From: Haliclystus octoradiatus
Taxonomy: Eukaryota; Cnidaria; Staurozoa; Stauromedusae; Haliclystidae
Length of the DNA stretch: 64,000 nucleotides
Assembly (NCBI GenBank): GCA_916610825.1
Contig: OU744446.1
Coordinates: forward strand, 27,356,445-27,420,444
Direction of reading: 5' to 3'
Numbering within the stretch: position 1 is the first letter of the stretch; the number at the start of each line of letters is the position of its first letter. The notes beneath the pieces are model-generated. The model was not told the origin of the DNA and ran no database searches. It saw only the letters and a program-made list of their open reading frames with translations. A program made the translations under genes and the position numbers. Shown here piece after piece: positions 1 through 46,280 of the stretch.

Positions 1-784
1 CCAGATAAAAGTACTATGACCATATTCAATTATCTGCCACTTCAATACTGTCATTAATTCCCCTCTTTCTTTCCTCATTTTTATGTATCTCATCTATAAT
101 TTACTTCTCTTATTGAATATCTTACTATTCTTATTTTATTTATTATACTAAAATTTATTATAATGGGGTCACATCCCCCATTTCATTTAAAAATGATGAT
201 TAAATCAACAATGTCATATATGCATCTATAACTGCTTAAAATTTGGCCTGCATTCCTATTACGAATTACACTCAATTAAGAACCATGTAAATTCGCCTTT
301 AACAAGGACCACCTGTTTACAACAACCAGTCCATCAAGGTACAATGAATGTAAATTTCAGTCACTCTGTTACTGGCACAACAATACCAAATGCCATATAT
401 TCCCTTTTTTGGGGTATTAAATACCATACAATATTGTTTTTTTCATCACTATACATGATGTACACTATATCATTGAAATATTTTACAATTAATACAACCG
501 CTGCTACACGATATATGATATATAATATATGATATATGAACTTAATTATGCTGGACTATTAAATATAACAAAAATATGTTGTTTTGCCCTACAATCCTGT
601 CACCATCCAATTGACCTTGCATTAAACATAATTCATATACACATTAATATACCCTTAAAACACTCAGGGTAGCTTTACATAACATATCAGAACTTATTAT
701 CTACTCTTATTCCAATGATAGTCACTTTCATTTGTTTTCTCTGATTTTATTATCGTACAGTTACCATCATCACTTGCATCTGCC
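1..784. other. AT-rich stretch without a recognisable gene
   Basis: I see no coding segment, RNA gene or terminal repeat pair here. The only structure is a short run of alternating ATAT/GATATATG steps near 508-538. The end, around 745-770, is pyrimidine-rich and finishes in a TACAG that could act as a splice acceptor before the ATG at 785. It may be the 5' part of the Penelope-like element that follows. It may also belong to a PIKFYVE intron on the other strand. Confidence 0.4.
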
Positions 785-2020
785 ATGGACGAGGATACAC
801 TCCTCGGTGAGGACATTTCGGACCAGGCTGTTGCCTTGGCAACACAGAACAGCCAATTTGATCTTTTTGGACCGATGGATGGAGTAATTCCTGAAACCCA
901 AAATGTCTTCAAAGGTCAGGATGGTAAAGGTGATAACGCATCTAGCAGCACCTCAGGCCAACTACAACAACAGCCGCCACAACAACAACAACAATTACAA
1001 CAACAAGAAGAAATCCAGCCACCACCACCACCACCACCACAACAGCAACAACAACCAGCAGCAGTAGCGGGACCAACACAAACCATCCGCCAGCGTCTAC
1101 AATTAACTAAACCTTACGCAATTCAAACCATCTATAATCCTCAACCAGTTCTACAAAATATGTTTCAGCAGATCATCGTCTTTCTGAATGTGACATCTTT
1201 GGTAGAATTACCAGAGGTATTCTCCTTCAAAACCACAGAGCTAAGAGTTCCAAAAATGGACCAGGAGGACTTTAAGGCAATCAAACATACACTAATAAAA
1301 ATAATCGACAACACACTACAACTAAATTTCTCACCAATATATAATGCATCTAACAACACAGAAAAACAACAAACTACAACTGCTCTTAAACCACCACAAG
1401 GTCTGGACAGTGATATTCAACAACGCTGCCAAGAATTAATTGATGCCTGCCTGGCCGATGCTGGGAGCCAGATCACGGAAATAATTAGTGATGGCATGGA
1501 GGAGCATGTGGCCTCTTTACTGGAACTATTCACGCACCAAACCAGAAATTACACAACTGAACAAAATATTAATCTATGCATGCAGATTTTCATCATCAAC
1601 TACAATCGAGCATTGCACACCTTGCTGTCACAAGCAACAAAGCTACTTCACAATGAAGTGAACAGGGAATTACAACCTCGACCTGTCTCACAGATAATCA
1701 TTCCATTTCTGAGACAACCAGAAAATAACAACAACAACAACAATAATAACAACAACATAAGAGGCGTACACAACATTCACAACAACAATAATGGCAATAA
1801 TAATAACAACAATAATCGCAACAATAATAACAACAATAATCGCAACAACAATGACTACAGAGGTCCACGCAACAACAACAATGGCAACAACAACCGTAAT
1901 TATAGTCCCAGCCGTCGTAGCTTCAACCAAAGTCGGTATAACAATAACAGCCCATACCACAGATCAGAGAATTCTCAAAGACGCAACAACAATAATAACA
2001 ACAGAAATAGAGATGATTGA
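785..2020 (+). CDS. Asn/Gln-rich ORF upstream of a Penelope-like reverse transcriptase (candidate retroelement ORF1)
   Basis: This is an uninterrupted 411-codon frame from ATG 785 to a TGA ending at 2020. I do not recognise a family. The N-terminus (about residues 1-60) is acidic. Residues about 60-95 are polyGln and polyPro. Residues about 100-315 look globular, with mixed hydrophobic helices. Residues about 315-411 are almost all Asn with interspersed Arg, Gly and Tyr, a low-complexity composition of the kind found in RNA-binding or condensate-forming tails. About 110 bp downstream, on the same strand, a decayed Penelope-like reverse transcriptase begins. The spacing and order suggest a nucleic-acid-binding ORF1 of that element. 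The alternative is an unrelated host exon. The intact frame next to a broken RT frame is odd. Function is inferred only from composition and neighbourhood. Confidence 0.5.
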   Translation: MDEDTLLGEDISDQAVALATQNSQFDLFGPMDGVIPETQNVFKGQDGKGDNASSSTSGQLQQQPPQQQQQLQQQEEIQPPPPPPPQQQQQPAAVAGPTQTIRQRLQLTKPYAIQTIYNPQPVLQNMFQQIIVFLNVTSLVELPEVFSFKTTELRVPKMDQEDFKAIKHTLIKIIDNTLQLNFSPIYNASNNTEKQQTTTALKPPQGLDSDIQQRCQELIDACLADAGSQITEIISDGMEEHVASLLELFTHQTRNYTTEQNINLCMQIFIINYNRALHTLLSQATKLLHNEVNRELQPRPVSQIIIPFLRQPENNNNNNNNNNNIRGVHNIHNNNNGNNNNNNNRNNNNNNNRNNNDYRGPRNNNNGNNNRNYSPSRRSFNQSRYNNNSPYHRSENSQRRNNNNNNRNRDD

Positions 2021-2119
2021 CTATCCACAATTGATTTTACTCATTTTTCTTACTACCTTAACTATAACCAAAACCTTGTATTTAATAATCAAATATCAAC
2101 ATCACCTCAACATAATGAA

Positions 2120-3730
2120 TTGCATTGTATCTATAATAACCTATTTGAACTCTTTATCATAACATCACCAACTCAAACCTACAAGCTGTCTGAATATCTC
2201 ATGTCTGCCTCTATTCTAAAACCTAATCTTATCAATCTCACTGGAACAATTTTCTCGAAGTCTCAACTCAACTTACTCTCAAGAGGAACAAAATTTATAC
2301 CATACCCACAAGAGCAAAATCACTATCGCCAATCAGTTTTGGATGACATCACACTTTTTAAAAATCGCATACGGTACTTATATGCTACATGGAGCCGTCC
2401 TCCTCGACCTACAATTGTCCCACTAGTCTATCATAAACAAAAACAGACAATTAATTACACCTATCGCTCATCTTGCAATACATTAGAAATTCATTAAAAC
2501 AACTTGATTCTCTCGCTGAAACCTGGCTTTCAGAACATAAAAAACACAAACAAAATGATAACAATCACCACATTTTACAAGACATTCTTAGGCTTAAAAC
2601 AGAACACAAACTTATTTTCAAACCTGCCGACAAAGGAGGGGCATTGGCTGTAATGCAACGTGAAAAGTACACAGAAAAAATCCATGCACATCTACATGAT
2701 ACCACAACCTATCACCCTCTCGGCTCTGCAGACACAACTGAACGTTTTAAGAACTCAAATAAAAAAATTTCGAACGACTTCACAAACAAAATCTTATTGA
2801 CACAACCACACAAGAGTCATTACATCCATCAGATCAACCTAGAGTACCAATATTTTACATCTTACCAAAAATACACAAACCTGGCGCCCCGGGTCGCCCA
2901 TCGTCTATGGTTGCAATTCTTTAACTGAAAATTCATCAGCCTTTGTTAAAATGACACTGCAACCACTTCGCCATCTTATTAAATCACATGTCAAAACTAC
3001 ACAGGACCACCACTTACGACCCTTCTTGGCATGATCAAAATAATCCTAAGGACAAATTATTTCACTTTCAACAAACAGTACTACCTACAAAAATCTGGAA
3101 CTGCTATGGGGACAAAATTTGCCCCTAGCTACGCTGACATATACATGGCTGAACTGGAGACAATACTCTTTCAACAATCCAAATGGAAGCCTATAAAATT
3201 TCTGCGTTACTTAGATGATGTATTCCTTATTTGGCCGCACTCTGAGCTCCGTCTATATGAATTCATTTCAAAGGCAAACTCAATACATAAACGAATCAAA
3301 TTCACCTCAATTGTATCTTAAACACATGTCGCATTCCTTGATCTCAATGTCTATAAAAACAAAAACAGACTCGAAACTGATATATACATAAAACCAACAG
3401 ATACTCATAATTTATTGCACTTCACATCCTATCACCCCGCCCAAACGAAATGGGCGATTGTCAAGTCATGTACAACGAGATACATCAGAAATATCACAAA
3501 TACTGATATCCTTATGTTAGTTACGTCTATACATCCTCTATCTGATATTTTGCTCGAAATCTTATCCACCAAAACGGACCTTCCAGATTATCCGAGATCT
3601 TTTTCAAAAACACCTTGCGGATCCGGATGGTCCCCTTCAAACTAGGAGGAACACAGAGATTATTCCATTCATCACCACATTTCATGACGGCGTTGCAAAT
3701 TTTTTTTAACAAACCCATGAAGCGCATCCC
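2120..3730 (+). pseudogene. Penelope-like element reverse transcriptase, decayed
   Basis: Pieces of one RT lie in consecutive plus frames. The N-terminal part (2120-2497, then 2473-2928) contains KPADKGGALAVM, a typical start of the Penelope-like RT core. Next come frame-shifted fragments reading FYILPKIHKPG and GRPIV around 2860-2910. Then 3031-3321 holds SGTAMGTKFAPSYADIYMAE and the catalytic YLDD (3207-3218, in RYLDDVFLIW). The thumb follows, with TDIYIKPTDTHN and HFTSYHP near 3375-3435. At least three frameshifts and a stop break it. I do not find the C-terminal GIY-YIG nuclease expected for most members of the family. The frame runs out near 3720 in degenerate sequence. It is either an endonuclease-lacking member or a 3'-eroded copy. 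Confidence 0.8.
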
Positions 3731-4285
3731 TGGCCATCAAGCGCATCCCTGTCTCGCATTTGGTCTATTTGGGTGAACATGAGACTTGGCGCGAAAGAAT
3801 TCTTCGAACATAAAATATTTTGTGAAGTTGATCTGTGCTGTTGCAGACATATTTTTTATCATTACACGAACACTATTTACATCTTACATTCTGGATTGTA
3901 TATCCCTGGGTTTATCATAATTTATAATAAAAGTGATGTCAGTGTTTGATATTGGTTGATGTTATTTTCATGATCGTTTCTTTGTATTGCAAAATGTAAG
4001 TTGCTTCTTATTTCGTGCTTCTGCTTTGCGTTATTCAGTGTTCTGTTTTGCGTTATTCAGCGATTCAGCGGGTGTTTCAGATTACGGCAAGTAGTGGTCT
4101 TCATGTAGTGTTATTGTCGATTATTTCATATTAACATTATTAACAATAAACCACACTTCTTTAGGAAAATGTTCGACACATTTTCATTTGTTGTCCTAAT
4201 TTAAAAGTGCAAAATTCAACAGAAATTGCAATTGTTTTAAGTCAAAAGTAGAAGTTCAATCTGACATCAAATGGCTCACACATAA
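3731..4285. other. 3' flank of the Penelope-like copy, no gene
   Basis: AT-rich sequence with no coding segment. A duplicated ATGAAGCGCATCCCTGGCCATCAAGCGCATCCC-type direct repeat lies at its start (about 3717-3747), and AATAAA-like signals occur near 3925 and 4146. It probably holds the 3' end of the retroelement and then unique sequence. Confidence 0.35.
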
Positions 4286-4612
4286 TGAGGCTCCGATAGG
4301 GGATATGGTATCCCCCTCTCCCAGGGAAATTTAGTCGATATCCCTTGCTCCCCCACGTCAAAATTGTGTGATGCTCCCTGATTCTTTCCCAAAATATTTC
4401 TGCCATATTATGTATTTTTTACTTTAACATCTTTTTGTTACGTGTTTTATGAATATTTTTATTTCAAAATGCACTATTTTGCGAGAGAGAGATGATGTAA
4501 TTATTAAATTTTTCTCCCTGCTCCTGCTGGGGTAGGGACGAATCTCCCTTGCTCCCAGCCTGCCTGTTTTAGTCGGTCTCCTCTGCTCCCTGATACCCCT
4601 ATTAGAGCCTCA
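4286..4612. mobile_element. Small terminal-inverted-repeat element (MITE-like), about 327 bp
   Basis: The left end TGAGGCTCCGATAGGGG (4286-4302) is matched in inverse orientation by CCCCTATTAGAGCCTCA (4596-4612), with two mismatches. Inside, a CTCCCTTGCTCC-like motif recurs at least four times toward both ends (around 4312-4352 and 4510-4592), like subterminal transposase-binding repeats. It has no coding capacity. I could not define a clear target site duplication, so the superfamily is open. Confidence 0.6.
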
Positions 4613-4848
4613 ATGGTTATGATTTAGTTTAATTTATAAAGACGACAATGGGTCTTGTTTTGTTTTCGGAATGGAATTTCTACTTTCTACAAAATTAGAT
4701 ATATCAATTCTGTATTGTTATAATTTATGAAATTATGATTGTTAGAAATTGATTGAATTGACATCGGTTTAGTCTCTGGCTGCTCAGCTCTGGTTTTAAT
4801 AGAAACAGAAATCTATTTGAAAAATCAAGATCGTTATACAGCCAGCTC

Positions 4849-7800
4849 GTGCAATTATCCGTAACCAAAACATATATTATATGCGATGTTGGTGCCCAAT
4901 TATTATTCCAGATGTATTTAGAGAAGGCCAAGACGTTGCTGAAAGCTGATTCGTGTGAAAATGATTTCCCAGGCTTAAAGGAGACAACAGAACTAAGACA
5001 TGCCCTGCTTGATCTTTTTCCGTCAGATTGCATTGATGTACACGTAGTCAGTGTCGAAGGCAAGTTATCAAAATTCAAAGGTAAAGTACATTGCGATTTG
5101 ATGTCAGATGATGTGAACCATTTCATAACTCTATATGGACAGCACAACAATGAAATTCTCAGAGTTTTAAATAAGAAACCAGTTTCAACTAAGAGCATGT
5201 ACTCTACATATAAAACATTTAGATGTCACCATGGTACAAAGTACAAAAACACTGAACATTCTGCTACACTTCTTATAAAAAAGCCGACAAAGCGGTTCAA
5301 AAATACTAAATGCTGCTACAAAATGACAGTTAAGAAACTGAGAGATGTGGATCATCGCCAGTACATTGTGTCCATTGAATGAAACCACAACCATACGATT
5401 AACTCATTGCAAGCATTGAATTACAAACCTGTAAGTGATGCAGTGAAAAATTCTTTATTTGCCTCATTCAATAAAGGCTTATCACCAGCATTGACAATTA
5501 ACAAGTTCATGTTGGAACTGGAAATAAGTTCCACAAATGATTTGGAATTTCACATGACAAAAAGTGACCGCTCAAAATGCCCCCGAAGAAGCGACGTGTA
5601 TAATTTTTATACCGAATTTTGCAGAGAGCAATTCGGTGGGAAAAATGGTGATCGGCTATTTGCTGCAATCAATGACAGAATCAAGGACTTAGAAGCATTA
5701 ATCCCAGGTTTGAAAATTTCCAAACAAGACATTGACAATACAAATGATGAACCCTTCATCCTCACCTTCATTACACCACTGATGACCAGAGTGCATCGCA
5801 ATGTAAGTTTACAGTAAAGTAACAGTTATTTCCATGTTAATAAAAATATACGAACAATAAAACCTGTGTATAACAGCCTATGAGATCTGAATTAAAACTG
5901 TCTGCTGCAGACGGGCGACCTTAGTAAAGGTGTATATTTATAAAATACCCTCCTGAAAATTATGCAATATAAATGTAAATGAGGCTTCCTCTTGAAATAT
6001 CAACTAAATAAAAATGTGACAATCGAAAAATTGCTAAATGGACCACTTTAGAGTGGCCATTATAGAAGGTTTGACTGTAGTTTGTGATAGCTTTGCAACT
6101 CTGATACAGTGAAACATGTGTACAAGATTACCCAGTTGAACATCCACCTTCTCTGATGAACACTTTTTGAATGTGATCTTATGAATATAAATCCAATTCA
6201 TATTGAATTTAACCTGCTATAGAAAGGTCACCTGTGAATAGTGGTCAACATTCTCTAATCTTATAGCTTGTCGTTATACACAGGTTTCACTGTACCATAT
6301 GATTGGTTTCCATATTGCAAAAATGTAACAATCTTGATAATTTGATGCTGTAATATTTTAAACTTGGGAGAGATATAAGGTTGAATGACATTTTAATAAA
6401 ATGTCTCATGTAGGTCTGTACAATAGTCTGCATTCAAGGGAACAATCGATCAGATGTTTATGAAATATAACACAATTGTAGGATATTTCCTTTGCATTAT
6501 TGTGATTTACAATTTTCTCAATATTGTACATTGCATGTCATAGCCTTCGTAGCACCTAATACATTAATTATCTACTTAACTACTTAATTGTCAGCCTGTA
6601 ATCCATAGCCCCCTATTCATTATTTGATAAATATTGGTTATGCAGATAATTTATCAAAGTTAAATTTTTGAAGGAGCTTGAAATATCTCAGCTGATACTA
6701 ATTGTCTTACTTACTCTCACATTTCAAGGTTCGACAATCTGGTGAACTTCTATTTATTGATTCTTCCTCAAACATGGAAGAGCTGAATTTGAGGCTATTT
6801 CTTCTCTGCACCCATTCTGTTGCTGGAGCATTACCGCTTGGAATAATCATCACTAGTGACGAAAAGACATCTACCTTGGTTAAATGACTGTCGATGCTTA
6901 AAAAATTGATGGATGAGAAGTCATTTTTTGGGAAATGTTATCCTGCTGCCATAATGACAGATAAATGTTCTGAATTGAGGGATGTCCTGCGCATAACATG
7001 GCCAGCCAGTCGACTTTTACTTTGCATATTCCACCTTTTGCAGCAAGTATGGCGGTGGTTACATGAAAAAAAGAATGGGATTGCTCTCGAAGATCGCATA
7101 GTCATATTGAATCTTGTGAGAGATATCTTATACTGCCATGACACCAGCACAACGAACAAGAAAGTGAAAGATTTGGAAGTAAATCAAGTGTTAAAAAAAT
7201 ACAAGAAGGCAGTACCTTACCTTGCCACTGTGTTAGACCTGAAACAGGATTGGGCGTTGTCCTACAGACAGAGTCTTCTAACTAGAAGCAGCAACACCAA
7301 TAACTATGTGGAATCTCAATTCATGGTAATCAAGGATGAGATTTTAAATAGAACAAAAGAGTATAACGTTGTAGGACTCCTTGAAAAGCTAACAATCGAT
7401 CTGGAACGGCATTATAAACACAAGTTACTGTCAGTAGCCGATGGATCATTCGATGGAGTTTACAGCCCACGTTTCAAAGGTGCAATAAAAAACATTCCTG
7501 ATTCTGACGAATTGCAGAAAATGTTTACTCAGGTTAAACTGTTAAGCGGTGGCACCACATCTTTTGTTGCTCCAAGCTCCACTGACCATACTATCTCCTA
7601 TGTAGTAGACATGACTCTAGGTCATTGTGAATGTCATGTAGGGAAGAATGGTGCACCGTGTAAACACCAGTATTTGATCTGGGTGAGCAACATTTCATCA
7701 ACATCGTTCAATTTCTTACCAATCTTCAGCCCCCAAGAGAGAAAGAGCTTCGCAGACTTGGCAATTGGAACATCTGCACCAATTAAGATGTATGAAGGCT

Positions 7801-7994
7801 TGCGGATGGCTCACGTGGACAAAAATTGCCATACAGCTGGTGAAAATGAAATCTCAGAAGCAGATGCATCTTTTGACTCTTACAGTGACAATCATGAAAA
7901 TGGATTGGAATTCCAAGAAGAAGAAACAGAAGAAAATTTTGCAGAAATCATCTTAAAAAATTATTTGGTAGCCTGTGAGATAGTAGTTTACTGA
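4849..7994 (+). pseudogene. MULE-like DDE transposase with SWIM zinc finger, one intron, two in-frame TGA codons
   Basis: One frame runs 4849-5802, then an intron (GTAAGT donor at 5803, acceptor ending at 6728, phase 0), then 6729-7994. The first exon is an N-terminal FLYWCH/FAR1-like region with a basic Cys/His segment (FRCHHG..., KCCYKMTV) and HNHTINS. The second exon carries the MULE catalytic core: FIDSSSNMEELN (first Asp), AAIMTDKCSELRDVL (second Asp) and NNYVESQFMVIKDEIL (possible Glu). A SWIM finger, CEC...CKH, lies at 7626-7669. The tail is acidic. TGA codons at 5380-5382 and 6885-6887 break an otherwise intact frame. The start is uncertain, since 4849 is an open frame edge and not an ATG with context. 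It is either a recently dead transposon or a decaying domesticated copy. Confidence 0.72.
6107..6292. mobile_element. Tc1/mariner-type MITE inside the MULE intron
   Basis: The ends are CAGTGAAACATGTGTACAAG on the left and, read on the minus strand, CAGTGAAACCTGTGTATAAC on the right. TA dinucleotides flank both ends (6105-6106 and 6293-6294), as expected for TA-targeting elements. The element is 186 bp and non-coding. Related sequence (AACCTGTGTATAACAGCC, TATACAGGTTTCACTGTA) occurs near 5860 and 10722-10742, so it is a dispersed family. Confidence 0.7.
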
Positions 7995-9696
7995 TGTAAA
8001 ATGCACAAGAAAAATAGGCAAGCAATGCATTGAGGCCCGTTTTAATGATTCCCAATGTAAAATAATTCATCTGGATGAGCAATACACAATTGATAGAATA
8101 GAAGGGAAATTATTTAAATTGAACACTGAACCACACTTGAAAAATGATGTTGCTAATCTTGGTTCATTTTCCAATGACAATGGTATTGATTTAACTTTAT
8201 GGCACAGGGTCATTTAGGATTGGGTGGTGTAAAGTTATTAACCAATAAAAAAATGGTTGAGGGTCTAAAATGTAAAAATCTCTCTGGGTCGTTCAATAAA
8301 GCATGTATGGGTTGTGCTTATGGAAAACAACATAGACGCCCATTTCCAAAGAAATCTAAAACCCGATCTACGGAATTATTGGGACAAATCCACAGTGATG
8401 TTTGCAGACCAATGGAATATGAATCTATAGGTGGATCTAAATATTTTGCCACATTTATAGATGATATGTCTAGATTTAAATCTGTTGTATTCTTTAAAAC
8501 AAAAGATGAAGTATTATAAAAATTTAATGAGTTTGTTGCAGAAGTAGAAAATACTCTTGATAAGAAAGTAAAGATTTTACGATCTGATAATGGCGGTTAA
8601 TTTACGTCAAAGCTATTCAAAGAAACATATAAGAAAAAAGGTATTAAAAAAGAGTTGACTATACCAAGGATTAATAGAACTATCATTGAATCAGCAACCG
8701 CAATGTTACATCATGCGGGATTACCCAAAAGTGTCTGGGTAGATACAGTTAACACAGCAGTGCACATACGTAATAGATGTCCTACTCGTGCTGTGGATGG
8801 AATGACACCATGAAATTTGGACTGGAGAGAAACCAAATATTGAAAATATAAAAGTGATTGGGTGTGATACAATGGTACAGATTAGCAAAGAAAACCGCAA
8901 GAAATTAGATAAAAAGTCGAGAAAGTGTGTATTTGTTGGATATAACGATGGCATAAAAGGTTTTAAATTTTATGACCCAGAGTGTAAGAAATTTATAAAA
9001 AGTAGAGATGCTCAATTTTATGAACCTGACTTTACGGTTTTTAGTGACGGTAAAACATGTAGCACTGATCAATTACGGTCTTCTATGTTAGAAGAACAAC
9101 ACTTTATATCTGGCAATGATGACATTGAAGATATTGAAGAAGAATTTGAAATTGATAATTATGATGATAATGATGATGAAAGCAGCCATGAAGATGATAA
9201 AGCTCAACTACGTAGGTCATCTAGACCACATATTGCACCACAAAGATACGCTGACACAGAGTATGGAAATTGGTGGGATGACTCAGAAGCTAATAATATT
9301 GCTACTTGTGAAAATGAACCGACTACTTATAAAAATGCTGTGAATAGCAATGTAGCGTGTTCATGGGTCGAAGCTATGAATTCAGAATATGAGTCTTTGT
9401 TAAAAAATGATACGTGGGAATTAGTTAACCCACCAGATAATGCTAATGTTATTGGCTCAAAATGGGTATATAAAATCAAACGCAAGGCGGATGGATCTAT
9501 AGATAGATACAAAGCTTGCCTAGCAGCTAAAGGATATGCACAGGAGCATGGTATTGACTACGATGAAGTGTATGCACCAGTTGCAAGATATAGCTCAATT
9601 AGAACAGTCTTGTCAATTGCAAATGAGCAAAATTAGGCAGTCCATCAGATGGACGTAAAAACTGCTTTTTTAAACGGAGTTGTAATTGAGGAGGAG
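7987..9696 (+). pseudogene. Ty1/copia polyprotein remnant (GAG-pre-integrase, integrase, RT start)
   Basis: The remnant opens with IIHLDEQYTIDRIEGKLFKL and ends its first domain at LWHR, the GAG-pre-integrase signature. Integrase follows at 8199-8520 and beyond: CMGCAYGKQHRRPF, GQIHSDVCRPM (first catalytic Asp), FIDDMSRF, ILRSDNGG (second Asp) and the ATAMLHHAGLPKSVW region. The 8854-9636 frame holds the linker, then the RT start: KWVYKIKRKADGSIDRYKA, YAPVARYSSIRTVL, QMDVKTAFLNG. Stops at 8518, about 8598, 8812 and 9634 and a small deletion before the integrase Glu kill it. The rest of RT and RNase H are absent: sequence passes from VVIEEE directly into a GAGGAGGAG purine run and a TGTTGGAA start typical of copia LTRs. 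An internal deletion through that purine-rich microhomology would explain it. Confidence 0.85.
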
Positions 9697-9949
9697 TGTT
9701 GGAAGGTGCAAGTCGTCACTAGACACTTGGCAAATCAACTCATGTGGCACGGCAAAACTAACGGCGTGCTGTGTAACTAGTTGAGTTCACAGCTGGCGTA
9801 ACAAGAGTGATTTGCGATTGTTGTTGAGGTACATCAGGTGACTGCGTAGCTCAAAGGTTAGAGCACTGGACCGGACACTCAGAGATCGTGGGTTTGACTC
9901 CCACGCTCGGACATGCTTTTCTGCTTCACAACAATTTCCTAGATTTTAA
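9697..9949 (+). repeat. Candidate copia LTR (single copy visible)
   Basis: It begins TGTTGGAAGG immediately after a GAGGAGGAG polypurine run and could end at ...TTTTAACA (9949). The TG...CA borders and the preceding purine tract fit a 3' LTR. Without a second LTR in the window the right border is a guess. It contains a tRNA-like segment, described separately. Confidence 0.4.
9843..9914 (+). repeat. tRNA-derived sequence (SINE-like), not a functional tRNA
   Basis: An A-box-like TAGCTCAAAGGTTAGAGCACTGG gives a D arm with perfect GCTC/GAGC pairing. A B-box-like GGGTTTGACTCCCA gives a T arm with perfect GTGGG/CCCAC pairing. The acceptor strands do not pair, the anticodon stem has a mismatch and the position before the anticodon is not T. 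This fits a tRNA-derived SINE head, or a Pol III promoter captured in the surrounding LTR-like sequence. Confidence 0.55.
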
Positions 9950-10286
9950 CACTATCGTCAAATCTGAATGATCGTTTAGCATAGCTAAATTAGTTGCACA
10001 CACTATTTATTTGCAAGGCATGCTTTGGAAAGACATTCCTCCAAGATTTAAAAAAAAAAGAAGATTTCTGCTGACAATCAGCAATTTTAAACCACGCCCA
10101 TTCCTGGTCGAAATTTCAAGTGGGCCTATTTCTCAATCAATTGCTATTACCATTTTGAGCATTTCTGCCAATTTTCATGCTTCTATCACAAAATGCACAA
10201 TTATTTTTCTCCTCTCCAACTAAGTGCGACAATTGCTTAATGTGTACTTCAAGCCTAAATATTGGTATGGTGATGGTATTATTTAC

Positions 10287-45523
<35,237 letters not shown>

Positions 45524-46280
45524 TTTAATTAAAATACAGCGAAATGTACAATTATATGATTTCCATCCATCATTTCGTATAACCCAGCGTTACTGGCTAT
45601 ATCTCAGATGACTGCAGTCTGCAATAATGTGAACACTATTTCTGCATGATCTATACTTCGTTTCTTGCAGCCATCAACATTGTGCGAATTATGATATTTT
45701 ATGCGAGGCTGTGAAATGAAATCCAACTTGATGAAATCCATCATTCACTGGTTCATAGCGGATAGCCGATATCGTGTTTTCTATCGTTTTCAAAAGATTC
45801 AAAAAGAACAGTCATAAACAGACGACAGAACCAGTTGCTCCTCCATCCATTTAAAATGCTTCGATCGCTTCGTCAAAACATGTTTGATCATCATCTCACA
45901 GAATGGCTCAGATTGGCATGATCTGTTAGGCCCTTTTGACCAGAGCTGCTTTTGACTCCGTTAAATCAAGAGAATGATTGCTTGGTTTTGTTAAAAATTT
46001 ATTTGACGATGATTGAAACAAATACAATTCTTTAAATTCTTTAAACTCAATTTCATTTTTAATCTTATACGACATTTAGAAGGCACTGGCAATGCCTACT
46101 GTTGTAAAAGCGATTATCCGATTACAACTACGATTTAGCAGACGTAGCCCCCTTTTTCAGCCTTGGCCTCCCTCTTATCATATGGCCGTGGCCATCTCAA
46201 GAAGGCGGATTTTAGAGTTGCAAATATTTCAGCATTTTTGCTGCCTTATTAGACCCCTGTCAGTTCAAAGTAAAAAAAAA
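45524..46280. promoter_or_regulatory. Head-to-head intergenic region of PIKFYVE and OLA1 (likely bidirectional promoter)
   Basis: The PIKFYVE ATG (45523, minus) and the OLA1 ATG (46281, plus) are 757 bp apart with no other gene between. An in-frame open stretch upstream of OLA1 begins at 46092, and an acceptor-like TTATTAGACCCCTGTCAG ends at about 46262, so a 5'UTR intron is also possible. No clear TATA box is seen. I infer divergent, co-ordinated housekeeping transcription. Confidence 0.6.
46092..46280 (+). other. In-frame N-terminal extension upstream of the OLA1 start
   Basis: An ATG at 46092 (G at -3) opens 63 codons without a stop, directly in frame with the OLA1 start. The stretch is rich in Arg, Leu, Ser and Ile with one acidic residue ([26 protein letters not shown]), a composition like a mitochondrial presequence. 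It could equally be 5'UTR that is open by chance. The canonical start at 46281 fits the family length. Confidence 0.35.

Noticed and set aside
1688-2162. Ile/Val/Thr-rich frames in other phases over the Asn-rich ORF
   Set aside because: They are shadow frames of the AAC/AAT repeats.
9843-9914. A functional tRNA gene
   Set aside because: The acceptor stem does not pair, the anticodon stem has a mismatch and the base before the anticodon is not T.
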